A DNA stretch of 64,000 nucleotides from Dastarcus helophoroides (taxonomy: Eukaryota > Arthropoda > Insecta > Coleoptera > Bothrideridae): positions 10,386,638 to 10,450,637 of the forward strand of contig CM053333.1 in the NCBI GenBank assembly GCA_028583605.1, written 5' to 3'. Shown in pieces: positions 45,734 through 57,310 of this stretch. Positions within the stretch are counted from its first letter, which is position 1. Each line of letters begins with the position of its first letter. A program made the translations under genes and the position numbers. Under the pieces are notes generated by a model, which had not been told where the DNA came from, ran no database searches, and saw only the letters and a list, made by a program, of their open reading frames with translations.

Positions 45734-48700
45734 GTTTTAAAAAATTTGTTGAATTTTAATTGATTTCACAAATTGTTTAAAATCCAAGTAGCGGTAACGT
45801 TATTTACTATCAATTAATGCAATTTTGAAATCAAAATTTCAAGTCTAACTTTGAAATTTTTACTTTTTTTTTTAAATTTTAATATCAATTTTAAAATTTT
45901 GAATTATTTGTACCATTTGTAAGTTATTTAAATTCAATTTTTGTCATAAAACATCGAACTTGAAATTCTCAATTCTAATGTAGTTATTGAAAGAAAAATT
46001 CGAAATTATCGTGTTAAAATCGAAATATCGATATTAAAGTTAGAATTTCAGCTACAAAGTCTAAATTTGTAGACTGAATAATTAGAAACAAGTTTAATAA
46101 CCCTTTCGATTTTGAATCTAAATGAAATTAAAATCTAAAATTTTGCCTTGAAATAGGGATATTAAAGCAGAAGGAATTTCTGGATTTGTAAAAGATCTGA
46201 TTCCTTGAAATGTTGAGTACAGTTGAAATATTAAAGTTTTGAGTCTAAGAGGATTAAACTTTAGAAAAAAGCTAAAATTTCGAGTTTAAAACAAACAGTC
46301 GAAGATATTCTCTGTTATTTGGGGCAGGATACTGTTTCCGGTCATTTTATTTAGTTTTTTCGTCGCCATTTCAAATTTAGATCCTTAAAACTAAGGATCA
46401 AGATTTGTGTATACAGTAATAAGAGACGAAGAGGCCAAATAAAATGAACGAAAATAGTCAAGCTTTCTAAAATGGTTATTTTCCTATTAACTGCGCTAAG
46501 TGAATGTTTTTTTAATGGAACATGTCAATTTTTTGCCGTGACCATCATTCCGAAGCCAAAAATTTAATCGAAATATGTAGCAGATGTCGCAGCACTTTTG
46601 TTGAGTATTTGTATGATTATTTCTAGTAACAAAATGAGATTTTTTATGGTGAAAAACAGAGACGTTTTGCTAGCAACAGAGACGTTAGCCTTTTTTGACA
46701 GTAGTTGTACAAAAAAACTTTTTTCCTAAATTCACACCCTCGAGGTCTTTCATTTAATACATCGTGTTATTTTCGCGCATTTTTGACGCCCCACGATCCC
46801 TTCTTGTCGTACTTTGTCACGAATTAATTGATCCCCGCTTGCTGACACTTTTGGCTTTTACAATTGGGTTTAAAAAATTAATCATTAAAAAACATTATAT
46901 TTTTACAGCTCACAGGATTTCCTAAAAGGCCCGATTGCTAAAGTAAGTTACAAAAATAGACAATTATAGCATGTATATTATCACAAAATATGCTGTTGCA
47001 TGACAATAACTGAAATGAGCTAAGTTCAGAAAAATTCAGGGAATTTGGCAACGTTAAACAATTTCAATTGGTGTTCACTTTTTAGCCAAATAATCCAAAT
47101 AAACAATATTGGAAATTTCCAACAATTTCCCCTTAAATATTTTAAGAATTTTTATTTCTCTTAATTCGAGTATTGTTTGGAGTAAAAATTTGTTCCTATT
47201 GTTTTCTACATTTAGAATTAGTTTTTAATGTAGCGAGCCTAATTGATAATCAATTTTATGGTCAAATTTTGAATAAGTAAAAATTTAAGATTGATGGTCG
47301 TTGAATTATATCGCTAATGAATAAGTCGCGATGGGCGTAGGTGGTTTGTTCGATACAAGCCAACTGCAGTGTTTAATTCTCTTGTCTGATGTGGTCGACT
47401 TGCAAATAGTTTTATTAACAAACGCAGACGAAGAAGATACATGAACACTCGATAAAACTGCTTTTTAATATAAAACAGCTTAAGGCATTTCAAACACAAA
47501 CGTTTAATTTATGTCTGCAAATTCGAATCATCTTAAACATGAAGCATTACGTCTGCAATTTTGTTTGGAGTGAAGCATTGTAGGTGTAAAAGAATTTTAC
47601 AGCTTAAGTATAAGCGAATACTTTGACGAAAAATTGGTTATATTTTTAGTGATTACACGAAATTTCATGAATAGTTAGGATTTAGTCACGTAACATTTCG
47701 TTTGCTTACACAAAGATTTGTATATAAAAAAATGTGAAAGTACACTATAATTATTGTTCTACGTTTATTTTATCACGTACAACCTGCAGAATGTTTCAAA
47801 CAATCGACAGTTATGATTATTTATAAACCATTGTAATTTATATCTACAGGGGAAATCTGGGAATTCTTCCTGGTTAATAAAAGGTTGACTGTATCGGGAA
47901 AAATGGCAAAAATTCTAACCAAAGAATAACCCTAAATAACGTTAAAAAACAGATTAAATCTTGGGTTGGAACAGCTTAGCGGTAAGTGCTCAAGATTTGT
48001 CACGTCTGATGATATCTTTTCAAGAAATTGATGATGATCTGAAGTTTTTGTTTGTATTCATCAATTTGGCCTGCGTATATGTCACTGATAGAGGATCTAA
48101 ATTGCCGTTGTCTAACTAGAACAAAAGGTAACGCATCTCTATAGTCACCTCGAATCTCTTCCAAATGGTAAATTTGCCCAACCTAGTTTGGACACTTAAC
48201 CAGCGCAACCCAATTTTTATTCTGTTTTATTGCAGCGTAGATTAGCTGCTACGCTTCTGATAATTAATCGAAGATAAAGCTCACATCGGCGCTAAGTTAT
48301 ACCTTTTATCCGTAATCTCAGAGCGATTGTAATTCAGAATCAAACAGAAGTAAAATCCCACAAATTGGCCACGACTGATTTAAATTAGACGTGAATTTGA
48401 ATAGGAAACTAGGAAATATATTTATTTCTAAAAAAGAAAAATTCCCAGTTTAAATTTCTATTAAAAGAACACTTGTTTGTTATGGAAAAAACCTATTTAA
48501 TGCAAAATAACTTAGACCTGTGAGATAACAACGAAATCAAAAAAGTAGCAATGAAATCGTCAGGATAAATTTTCATAACATTAATCGAGAGTAAGAATAA
48601 AAATGATTCAGCGCAGTATCAACAAAAAAATCAAAATATATTATAACCAATACACAAATACAAAAGTGTCAGCTGTTTGTCAGCTTTTTGAGGCTTAATT

Positions 48701-49556
48701 ACTGAGTCGATTTTGACGAAAATTGATGTAGAATTACCTTGCAAAGCGATATCGTTATTGGTGTAGAATTACCTTGCAAAGCAATATCGTTAGTAGGATA
48801 CGTTCCAGATACTTCCAAACTAATATTATATTCGAAAAGAGTAAATAACATTTCTTTATTTTCTGTGTAAATAAATGCATTATCTAACAGCGACGACAAC
48901 GTCATTTAACGATAGGCTATAATCTTATACTGGCTAAGTAACTAAATTTACATATGATCGCATCAACAAGTTTGAATAAAACATCATTCTGCAACCTGCA
49001 CAAACTCTTTAAAGGTGCATTTATTCAAACTAATTTTGGAAAAGAGAAAGTAGTTTGATCGACGGCACCATCTACTACTTACAATAATTGACTATATCTG
49101 GTTGGTAATTAAAACCAGAGACATTTTAAAACAAAACAAATTTATCTGTCAATTTAACAAATTTAAAAACTATTTTTAATTTTAAACGACGAAGCCGCGG
49201 GAAACAGTTAGCCGTGTGTTTGATGAGATTTCTCATCGGTAATTTCTCAAGAAACACCCAACTCTTCTCAAACCACGTTTCTAAATTCAAAAATGGCTCA
49301 CTTCTCATAAAAATATTTGTCCTTTATTTTACCCTCTTAAGAGATTAATTCCAAAAAATGCAGATACAACTGACATTTATTTGTAAAGACAAGCCGGAAC
49401 ACCAATTTCTATATTTCTAACTTCAAAAATGATGAACTTTTATATAAAAATTGATCCTCTATTTAACCTTCCTTAGGGGATGAACTTCGATGTACTTTTC
49501 CTTAGTGCTCATCCTTTCTATTGTGCAAAATTTCATGCTTCTAGATCAGGGGTCGG
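45734..49556. other. AT-rich stretch with a short TCGAAATTTT tract
   Basis: 45800-46300 is a mixed-polarity tract of the same word type as elsewhere. The rest is AT-rich, with no recognised element. The openings at 47314-47499 and 49126-49308 have no motif. A 35 bp tandem duplication lies at 48727-48796. Confidence 0.4.
48727..48796. repeat. 35 bp tandem duplication
   Basis: tgtagaattaccttgcaaag occurs at 48727 and 48762, each followed by c(g/a)atatcgtta. The reverse frame across it (48699-48905, 68 codons) has no recognisable domain. Confidence 0.85.
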
Positions 49557-49620
49557 CAAACCGCGGCTCGCGAGCCCCATGCGGCTCTTTTAAAAGACAA
49601 TTGCGGCTCTTTAAATTCCC
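49557..49620 (+). mobile_element. Orphan hAT terminal repeat
   Basis: caggggtcggcaaaccgcgg continues into repeated gcggctcttt words, a widespread hAT-type end. It is preceded by ttctagat, a sequence of the nTCTAGAn kind favoured by some hAT elements. No matching right end was identified. The A-rich tract that follows may be its interior. Confidence 0.6.
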
Positions 49621-50082
49621 CTAAAAAAATAAATAAATAAAAGCTACAGTGGACAGAAACACAGAAAATGAATACTCAATAAACAAGTCACCTACAGAAG
49701 TCGAAATTTCCAAAAAGATTTTCTAGGAATTTTTACGGTTTGCTTAAATTTTGACAAAAAAGTTATGATTTCAAGAAGTATTTTTCCGTAATTTTTTATT
49801 GATTTGTATTAGCATTTAAAAAAAAAACACACATAAAATTTGGAATTTCTAAAAATATACCAATTTGGGGAGTCGAAATTTCTAAAAAATATTTTTCTAA
49901 TGGTTTTAAATTTTTTATTTGTAAATTTCCTACAGCCTTGAAATTTCGTGCAAAAACGTTGAATTACTTTTGTGAGAAAAAAAATCTAAATTTACAGAAA
50001 CAGGAAATGTCAAAGCTCGAAATAAAAGCTGAAATTTCCAGAAAAAGCTGAATTTTGAGAAAAAGAAAGAGATTTCTAATAA

Positions 50083-50168
50083 ATTGAGAAAAAAGACTTC
50101 GAAAAAATTGAGAAAAAAGACTTCGAAAAAATTGAGAAAAAGGAGGAGATTCCGAAAAAATTGAGAAA
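50083..50168. repeat. 24 bp tandem repeat inside the A-rich tract
   Basis: attgagaaaaaagacttcg-type units start at 50083, 50107 and 50131, with a partial at 50160. The first two periods are exactly 24 bp. Confidence 0.85.
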
Positions 50169-50885
50169 GTTCTCTAAATAAGGTAAAATGTTGGAAAAAA
50201 ACGTCGATTTTCGACAATAGACTGAAACCTAGAACAAGTTGAAAACCTGAAATTTTTAAACATAATTGAATATTTTGACAAACTGTTAAATATCAGAAAG
50301 AGAAATTGTAAAATTAAGTTGGCAGCTTAAAAAAATTATCGAATTTTAAAAAAGTCGAAGTTTTTCAGAGAAAACGAAAACAGTCAAATTTTAGGAAAAA
50401 TTTAAAGGAAAAAGTCAAAATTTTAAGAAAAGCTCAAAACTTCGACAAAAAATTTGCAATTTCCCAGAGAAATTTAAATTTTAAGAAGAAATTTGAAATT
50501 TCGAGAACAAGACGATTTAAAAAAAATCGAAATTTTCTGATAAATTCGAATTTTGAGAAATTTGGTAAAATTTCGAAAGAAAAGAGAATGTCGATAAAAC
50601 TTCCAATTTCGAGAAAAGTATTGAATTTGAAAAGGTCAAAATTTCCTAGAGAAAGTTAAATTTTAAGAAAAAAATCAAATTTTGAGATTTAAAAATAGAT
50701 GAATTTAGTTCGAAAATCAAAGTCGAAATCTCCAGAAAATACCGAATTATGAAAAGGGAAATTTCGAAAAAACTAAATTAGTTAAAAGTTCTCAAAAAAT
50801 TAAAATTAAAAAAAAAAGCCGAATTTCGACAAAAGATTGAAACCCAAAACAAATTTAAAACTTGAAATTTTTAGACAAATTTAAG

Positions 50886-51188
50886 TTTTGGTGGAACGGA
50901 CTGGTCCTTGGTTATCTTCAAAAATTTAAGTACAAATCTTGTCCCCTGAAGCCAAAAAAGATTAAAAAATACAACAAAGGTTGCTCTAATGCGTTTCGAC
51001 AGCCATGCTATCATCTACAGAGAGATACTAAACGCGTTTCGACAGCCAAGGTATCATCTTCAGAGGGATACTCAGTATCTTAATATTTTAAAAATTGAAA
51101 TACAGAACTTGTCCTCTGAAACCAAGAAAGATTAAAAAACACATTTTCAATTTTTGAAGATAACCAAGGACCAGTCCGTTCCACCAAA
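50886..51188. repeat. Foldback repeat family, copy E (longest, clear outer arms)
   Basis: The left arm ttttggtggaacggactggt is followed by ccttggttatcttcaaaaat. The right arm near 51147-51188 is its reverse complement (aagataaccaaggaccagtc, then cgttccaccaaa), so the terminal repeats exceed 40 bp. The core contains cgtttcgacagccatgctat and a second, partly duplicated cgtttcgacagccaaggtat. Confidence 0.85.
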
Positions 51189-52487
51189 CATTTTAATTTC
51201 GAATTGTCGACCATTTTTTTAATTCGTAAAACACGTGGTTTTCCTCAATATTTCGAGTTTGTTTATAACATTTTTTAAGACTACGTTTTTTCCAAAATTT
51301 TGATCGCACGCTTTAAGTTTTTAACATTCTTCCAAAATGTTGAAACTCATAATTTTGACTTTCTATAGAAATGTTGATTTTTTTTTAATTTCCAGTTTAA
51401 TCTGGATCTTTTTTTTAATGTTTAGAAAAAGTAGGCTTCCTCAAAAAATCTGTAACTGCGAAATTTGCAGAAATTGTTGAAAATTTGGAGAAATAATTGA
51501 TAATTTATAAAAAAATTCTTGAAATATCCAAGGTTTTCGCAAAATTTCGATTTCATTAAAATTTTCATTTTACATATTCGATTTGACGTAATATTTTGGT
51601 TTTAAATTCAATCTTAACATTGACATTTTAACTGTTTCTAAAACTTTTACATTATTTTAGAGATATCCACTTTACTATTTTAATTTTGAATTATTGATTC
51701 TTTTCTCGAAATGTCCTGAAATTTTTTTTTGGATTTCGAACTTAATGTTAATATTTCAAGTTATTTTTCCAAATTTCGGATAGGTATCTCAAACATTTTT
51801 TTTTGTTTCTGTTTTTCCGAAATTTCAAGATTCTTCCTAAAATACAATTTTGCAAAATTTCGATTTCACAAACCGTAAACCGCAAATGTCAAAATATCTT
51901 TGTCAGATAATTTTACTGCAACTTTTTAATAATAATAAAACTGATTATCATTATAATTCTACCGTTGGGAACTGTCGTAAAGTTATTCTTTTAATATTTA
52001 CGTTATTGTCTAAAATATTGTTTAATCCTGAAATGTCAACTCTGTTTTCTCGAACTGTAAACACTTTTTTTTCTATAAATGTAGTTTTTTTTTCATTTCG
52101 ATATTAATCTAAAAATTTTAGTCCTGTATAAATTATGGTTTTACCTTTCAAAATTTTAATTATTTTCTTAAAATTCCCAATTCATATTAATATTAATTAA
52201 CTTGAAATTTCATCTTTCACTAGAAATTTTGAATTTTTTTCAAAATTGTGACTTTAGTCTCGAAATAGTGATCTTTTTCTCGGGATTTCGAGCAGGGTTT
52301 TTTTATGAATTTTAAAGTGTTTTTCCTTAATTTTTAAGGGAGAATTTGGATTTTCTCGAATTTGCAAACTTGAAATAGAAAATTCTCTTTTATAAATTTC
52401 CCATTTGTCTTGAAATTTCGATTTTTTTTCCATGAAATGTTGATTTTCATAATTTCGAGAATTTTTTAATAATTTGAAAATACCGTC

Positions 52488-52572
52488 TAGGGTTCCATAT
52501 CATAAATAGAAAAACAGAATCGTTATAAGGTCGCTCGTGCGTTTGTCTGTCTGTCTGCGCGTGCCACAGTCG
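52488..52572. repeat. 'agggttcc...gtctgtctgtctg' interspersed repeat fragment
   Basis: tagggttccatatcataaat, aaaaacagaatcgttataag, and gtctgtctgtctgcgcg occur in order. From memory, this order (GGGTTCC..., ...ACGGAACCC..., then a GTCTGTC run) recurs across many insect genomes as an interspersed repeat. Its class is unknown to me. Confidence 0.45.
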
Positions 52573-52579
52573 ATTATTT

Positions 52580-54438
52580 CATTACAAGAATCGCTTTGCT
52601 CTTAGCGCCCCAGCATGCTATCCGAGAAGGGAGGGGTAAGTTGGTAAATGTTCTGGGGCCCGGAATTCATGTGGGCCCGGTGATGAAGGCTTATTTTTTA
52701 GTCGTGAAAAGTGACAAGTTGAGGACCTTTTTTGTCGTCAAAAGTAAAAAGTTTAGTGCTGCCCCTCCACTGAACCATCCTGAGGGCCTGAACAAAGTAC
52801 TATAGAAGCCCGGGATTCATAATTACCCCTGGGCCGGGAAATTCTTTTGACGGGCCTGGGCCCAAGCGTTAATGCTGAAAAGGAACTGAAATCAGCATCA
52901 AAAAAATAGACCTGAATTGTGAAGATTAATCTCTTTAACTCCGGCACTCTGGATCTCAGTAATACGTATTGGATCTGCGATCTACATAAATGATTAGGAG
53001 GCTCGTCGTTGCTTCGGAGTCTGCGTGCAACAAAACTAACAGTTCCATTTTCCTACAATCTATAAGAACGTACGTGGTCCAAAACATGTTTAGCAATTTA
53101 AAAAAATAAAAGATCCTTCGCCCGATTTTACCGCCCGCGTGTCACCCGCATGCGGTGCACGCGTTGCACGCCCGCTCCCGGCGGGCCTGATAAGTAGCTA
53201 GGCACATGAGTAAATATGCAGGACCACCTGGTTTTTAATTTGATTGCTACGTTAGATAATGAGTACGAACCAAATGAATCATTTTATTTTTGATAAGTTA
53301 GGTATCAAAGCCAAGGTCTAGATAAGCATTTCGAATCTGTTGATACGCGTAGGAAAGGCAAATAATGTAATTACGCCTGTCGTACTTAATTCCCCAAAAG
53401 GTAGCAGGAGACTTTAATGATCAAGGTCGGCCATGTCGGCACCCAATCTAAAGAACTTTAATACTTTTCGGCACTTCATAGGAATAAATCTAAATATACT
53501 GTAAAAATAGTTTAAATTAGCCACTTCCAGACTTGGCTCACCGCACTAATTACTAAAATATGCAGTGTGACGTCACTATTGTCGGCTGGAGTAAACGTAC
53601 GTCGTGCGTTCTTCATAACGATCAATTCACTATGTGGTTTATCTAAATTCTCAGACGAGTTTCCGTATTAAGTGAATTAAGATAACAAATTCTCTTTTTT
53701 TTACGATATACACTAGGAAATGATATATTACTCGAGTGGTCTATTTAAATTTTTATCGTATAAACCATAAATTGGTTGGAATTCTACCACGTTGAAAAGG
53801 TCAACGACCGACGCCGTGTCTGGGCTATAGCGATAGATCAAGATTCTGGAAGTTTAACATGACATTCAATCAAATGTAACATGTATTTCCAAGATACTAT
53901 CTCTACATCAGGTGTATGTTACGAGTACCAAATCTACTGCTGCAAAAAGCACATTAGCTAACACTGATATTGTCCGCCTCCACATTTAAACTTAATACCT
54001 TGATGACTGGGATGTCTCACTGATAAGATCTTCGAGGAAGATCAGTCATGTTTCCATCGAACTATGGACGCATGTCTTTAAACATTAATGAACTACAAAC
54101 GTCAATGAACGCTTGGTAATAGAATCAACAATGCGTCAATCGTTCATCTTTACAATTTTTCCCATCGATTTCAACAGCAAAGGGCCGTCAGCATAGCATT
54201 TTGATGAAGAAATATAAGCTTTAAATCTGCAAGAGCAACTACCTAATCCAGTAGTAAAATCCAAATTGTTGGTGTCTTCTCCAGAAGAGACACTCCTGAA
54301 GGGTACAACAGCAAGAACGAAAATTTCGGCCTTCTTGGAGTTAAATATTTGAAAGTAACAGGAAGTGCCAAAATTGATCCTTTAGACAACACACCTTAAA
54401 GAAGACGGAGGCAATTTCCTGCCACTCTATTCCTATTA
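52580..54438. other. Intergenic stretch with GC-rich repeat fragments
   Basis: GC-rich patches at 52640-52680, 52805-52865 and 53130-53190 contain gggcccgg and gcgggc words. ggcccggaattcatgtg (near 52659) and gcccgggattcataatt (near 52808) look like diverged copies of one unit. They may be pieces of a transposon end but no full element was delimited. The openings at 52596-52805 and 52753-52947 lie in this patch and show no motif. Confidence 0.3.
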
Positions 54439-54679
54439 CAGTCGACTCCCGCTAAAGTTGCGCCCGTTAAAGTTGCACGCTCGTTAAAGTTGTCAGTCAC
54501 TCTAATTTTCGAACAATGAATTGGACTTCCGAGTTTTAGCGCCACCTTTGAATAACCCACTCAACCGCGAAAGGAGCAATAAAACATAAATATTTTTCGA
54601 CAATGGTAGGGATTGCGGGGAGTAGCAACTTTAGCGGTCGATCCAGTACGGTGAGCGCAACTTTAGCGGGAGTCTACTG
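54439..54679. mobile_element. 241 bp TA-flanked MITE, copy 2
   Basis: Left end cagtcgactcccgctaaagt; right end, reverse complement, cagtagactcccgctaaagt; TA lies outside both ends (54437-54438, 54680-54681). It matches the copy at 24114-24364 closely, apart from small indels. Confidence 0.85.
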
Positions 54680-54684
54680 TACAC

Positions 54685-55297
54685 ATAAAAGATCTCTTAG
54701 CTTCGGCTTCCAATCCGATCTGCAAAAGACAGATTATAGTAACCTATGTCATCCTTTTTCTCAAACAAACCATTATCCGTCGCTGCTGCAGTTAGACTAA
54801 GGGAAAAGCAGATATAGATTAATCGTGATCTTCAACCTTCAAATTCAAGGGGTACCTGCCTCGAGCGTCAGTTGAAAGAAGCGCCAAATTTTCATATTGT
54901 TAGAGCGCGATTGTTAGGCGAAGGACTTTTTTTTACTCATCAAAATTATTTTGGACACCGATGGACGCCAACGTCAAGTTTTTGCCCCTGCTCGGAAAAA
55001 TCAAAGATCCACTACTGGTGATCTCAAGAATATTCTGAAATGGGGAAGAAAAAATCCGGTTGACTTTAATGCATCGTTTTCTCTAAGAAAACGTTAAGAG
55101 ATATTGCATCCAACATTCACATGGACCATAGCCCATAGTTTCATTGAAATTTAATCCATCTATCCTAAAAGTGACTGCAAAGACCAACTTTTCTTTAAAT
55201 GATCATATGTGGGCCATTGCCAAATCCGCCCCTTAGAAGCTGCGCTCTCTTTTTTGACCTCGTGCTATCTCTCTAGATCAGGGGCTTCTGACGAACC
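54685..55297 (+). pseudogene. CR1/Jockey-like LINE copy 3, badly eroded, with an insertion
   Basis: Forward-strand RT C-terminal fragment: LKDLLASASNPI, then SFFSNKPLSVAAAVRLREKQ-like coding in broken frames, then LKNILKWGRKNPVDFNAS and the post-RT part HMWAIAKSAP.KLRSLF. It is the same family as 16475 and 27015. A 186 bp sequence (54832-55017) interrupts it. It ends near 55297, before the 3' UTR, so both ends are missing. Confidence 0.7.
54832..55017. mobile_element. 186 bp unclassified insertion with gtgatct duplication
   Basis: gtgatct occurs at 54825-54831 and 55018-55024, and LINE sequence is continuous when the insert is skipped. The insert has no clear terminal inverted repeats or coding sequence I recognise. 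The 7-8 bp duplication would suit a hAT- or P-type element or a retroelement. Confidence 0.5.
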
Positions 55298-55549
55298 ACA
55301 GAATCAATTGAATTGAATGTTTAGTAGAAAAAATAAAAACTTCAAAGGGCAAACCGGGAACTTTGAGAAAAGCGTCGAATTCAATCAACTCGAAAAAATT
55401 CGAAATTTATAGAAAAAATAAATCAGACGTTTTAAGAAAAAGGTAGAAATTTTGAAATTAAGGTGATAGAAAAATGCTCTGATTTTTGAAAAAGTAGAAT
55501 CAGTGCTACCATCACATCGACTGTTAAGCAGTGAAGTAGAAAAATATTT
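55298..55549. repeat. Short TCGAAATTTT-type tract
   Basis: A-rich words such as cgaaaaaattcgaaattta. Non-coding. Confidence 0.5.
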
Positions 55550-56498
55550 TTGGTTAAATTAATTTGGGAAAGCAGAAGAGCAATAGTTTTGAGGAGCCAA
55601 TTGATGTTATCTGTTGAATGTTTCAGAAATCAAGGCCGCAGAGGAAATTATAGAAAACGGAAAGTCAACACCAACGCAAGGAACAACACTAAACCATTGT
55701 TCTGTCAGGAAGTCAAGGAACTAGCAGAACAAAAAAAAAGTTTTGTGTCTTCCAAAATAAACCAACAGAAGAACAACATGAAGCATACATACAAATAAGA
55801 AATGCAGCAAACTCCAGAATAAAAGCAATTAAAACGGAACACTGGGTTAAATTTACCAGCGACATGGAACACGATATGTAAGGGGCACACAGAAAAGTGT
55901 GGAAAATGCTAAAAAATAGAAAAAGCCAGTAAATGAGTATGTTTAAACCAAGGGCGCATCCATAGACACATGGGAAGAATACCTTAGAAGACTATATAAC
56001 GCCGAAGAAGCGCCGGATGTCGACTACGAAACAGCAGCAGGCGCAGTAATCACAGAAGACGAGGTAAAAGCGAAACTGAAAAGCTTGAAAAACAAAAAAG
56101 CGCCTGGAACAGACGATATACCAAATGAATTTCTGAAATACGGTGGAGAAGAGTTTGTTAGAAATACAACAATACTGTTTAATAAAATTCTATGCTCATT
56201 AGAAATACCTACAGGCTGGCATGAGAGCATCACAATTCCCATTTTCAAGAAGGGGCAAAGGAATCGCCCAGAGAATTACAGAGAGATAACACTATTAAAT
56301 ACCACGATGAAGTTATTCACTGGAATACTAAACGACAGACTGGAAAAACAAATAGAGGACAGAGAGGAGCAACAAGGGCTTAGAAAAAGAAGGTCGACAA
56401 CAGATGCCATATTTATTATTAAACAGAGAAAAGAGACGTCAATAGAATACATCTCCTTAGTAGGCCTAACCAAGGCATTTGACAAAGTACGCTTGGAA

Positions 56499-57223
56499 AA
56501 TACATAAACCTGGGATCTTTGGCAACCGTATTTCAGGTAGAAGTTACTGCAATTATAGCCTGTGCTGAAGCAATGATCAAGAGGTCCTATAAAAATAAGA
56601 GAATCTTGATCTACAGCGACAGCCAAGCAACACTAAAAGCGCTGAGAGCTTATGAAATAAGCTCTAGTACGGCCAAGGATTGTGTTAATAAGCTAAAAAA
56701 CTTGGCGCAGCACAATACAGTTATACTTCGATGGGTTGAAATGAAAGAGCTTCTAGCCAAAAAGGGAGCCGAGTTTCCTCTAGTAGGGTCGGGATCCACT
56801 TGTCCGCTTGCCTACAAAGCGGCAAAAGAGGTAATAAAGGAACTACCAAGGAAAGAACACATCACTCACTGGAGGGGTGTCAACGGTCTGAGGCAATCCC
56901 GGACGTTCATTGACGGACCATTAGAAAAGAGAGCCAGAGAACTATTACAGTTAAGCAAAAATCAGCTCAGGTGGACAGTTGGACAATTTACGGGACACTG
57001 TGCCATGATGAAACATCTTACAACAATTGGCGTAAAAGAAAATTTTACTTGTAGAATGTGTGGAGGGGAAGAAGAGACTCCTTTACACATATTATGCGAA
57101 TGCCCGGCTCTGGCAAGGGATAGACATTCCAGCTTTGGGAATGCTCAGACTGCACCAAAGACAATAGTGGAGACACCTATAAAGGAGGTTCTGAAATTTT
57201 TCAAAAGAACGGGCCTATTATGA
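56499..57223 (+). CDS. RNase H plus CCHC-knuckle C-terminus of an I-like LINE protein
   Basis: An uninterrupted partial frame of about 240 codons, open from the truncation point to a TGA after RTGLL. RNase H parts: FQVEVTAIIACAEAMIKRSY (catalytic Glu) and ILIYSDSQATLKALRAY (catalytic Asp). Next, VILRWVEMKELLAKKGAEF replaces the usual WVPGH...GNE.AD.LAKKGA stretch, which suggests an in-frame deletion of about ten residues and loss of the last acidic residue. A central part follows (KELPRKEHITHWRGVNGLRQ), then FTGHCAMMKHL and CRMCGGEEETPLHILCEC (CX2CX8HX4C). Family role: removing RNA from the RNA/DNA hybrid during retrotransposition. Without an RT this copy cannot move itself. Confidence 0.8.
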
Positions 57224-57310
57224 GATAATCGTGGGGGGGGGGCACAATAAGCGATAGCTTCAGTGCTGCAGGGATGACCGACCCCATAGTAATAATAATA
57301 AAAAAAATAA
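56499..57310 (+). mobile_element. 5'-truncated I-like LINE with 11 bp target duplication
   Basis: tacgcttggaa flanks both sides (56488-56498 and 57311-57321). The element ends in tagtaataataataaaaaaa-type sequence, the TAA-repeat tail typical of the I clade. It contains RNase H and a zinc knuckle but no RT. It lies inside RTE-like LINE copy 2 and is younger than it. Confidence 0.85.

Larger units (their letters stand above)
49680..52480. repeat. Large A-rich to T-rich foldback-like TCGAAATTTT tract
   Basis: From about 49680 to 50880 the sequence is A-rich (aaaatttcgaaaaa-like words); from about 51190 to 52480 it is T-rich (ttttcgaaattttt-like words). The switch coincides with foldback copy E at 50886-51188. 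This is what a large, decayed inverted repeat would look like. No coding capacity. Confidence 0.5.

Noticed and set aside
47885..47905. 'aaggttgactgta' as a pogo-type end
   Set aside because: Only a partial match to CAGTCAACC-type ends and no partner repeat nearby.
55270..55290. hAT-type end at 'ctagatcaggggcttctga'
   Set aside because: Resembles the start at 49557 for only about 13 bases, and LINE-like coding (GLLT) appears to continue through it.
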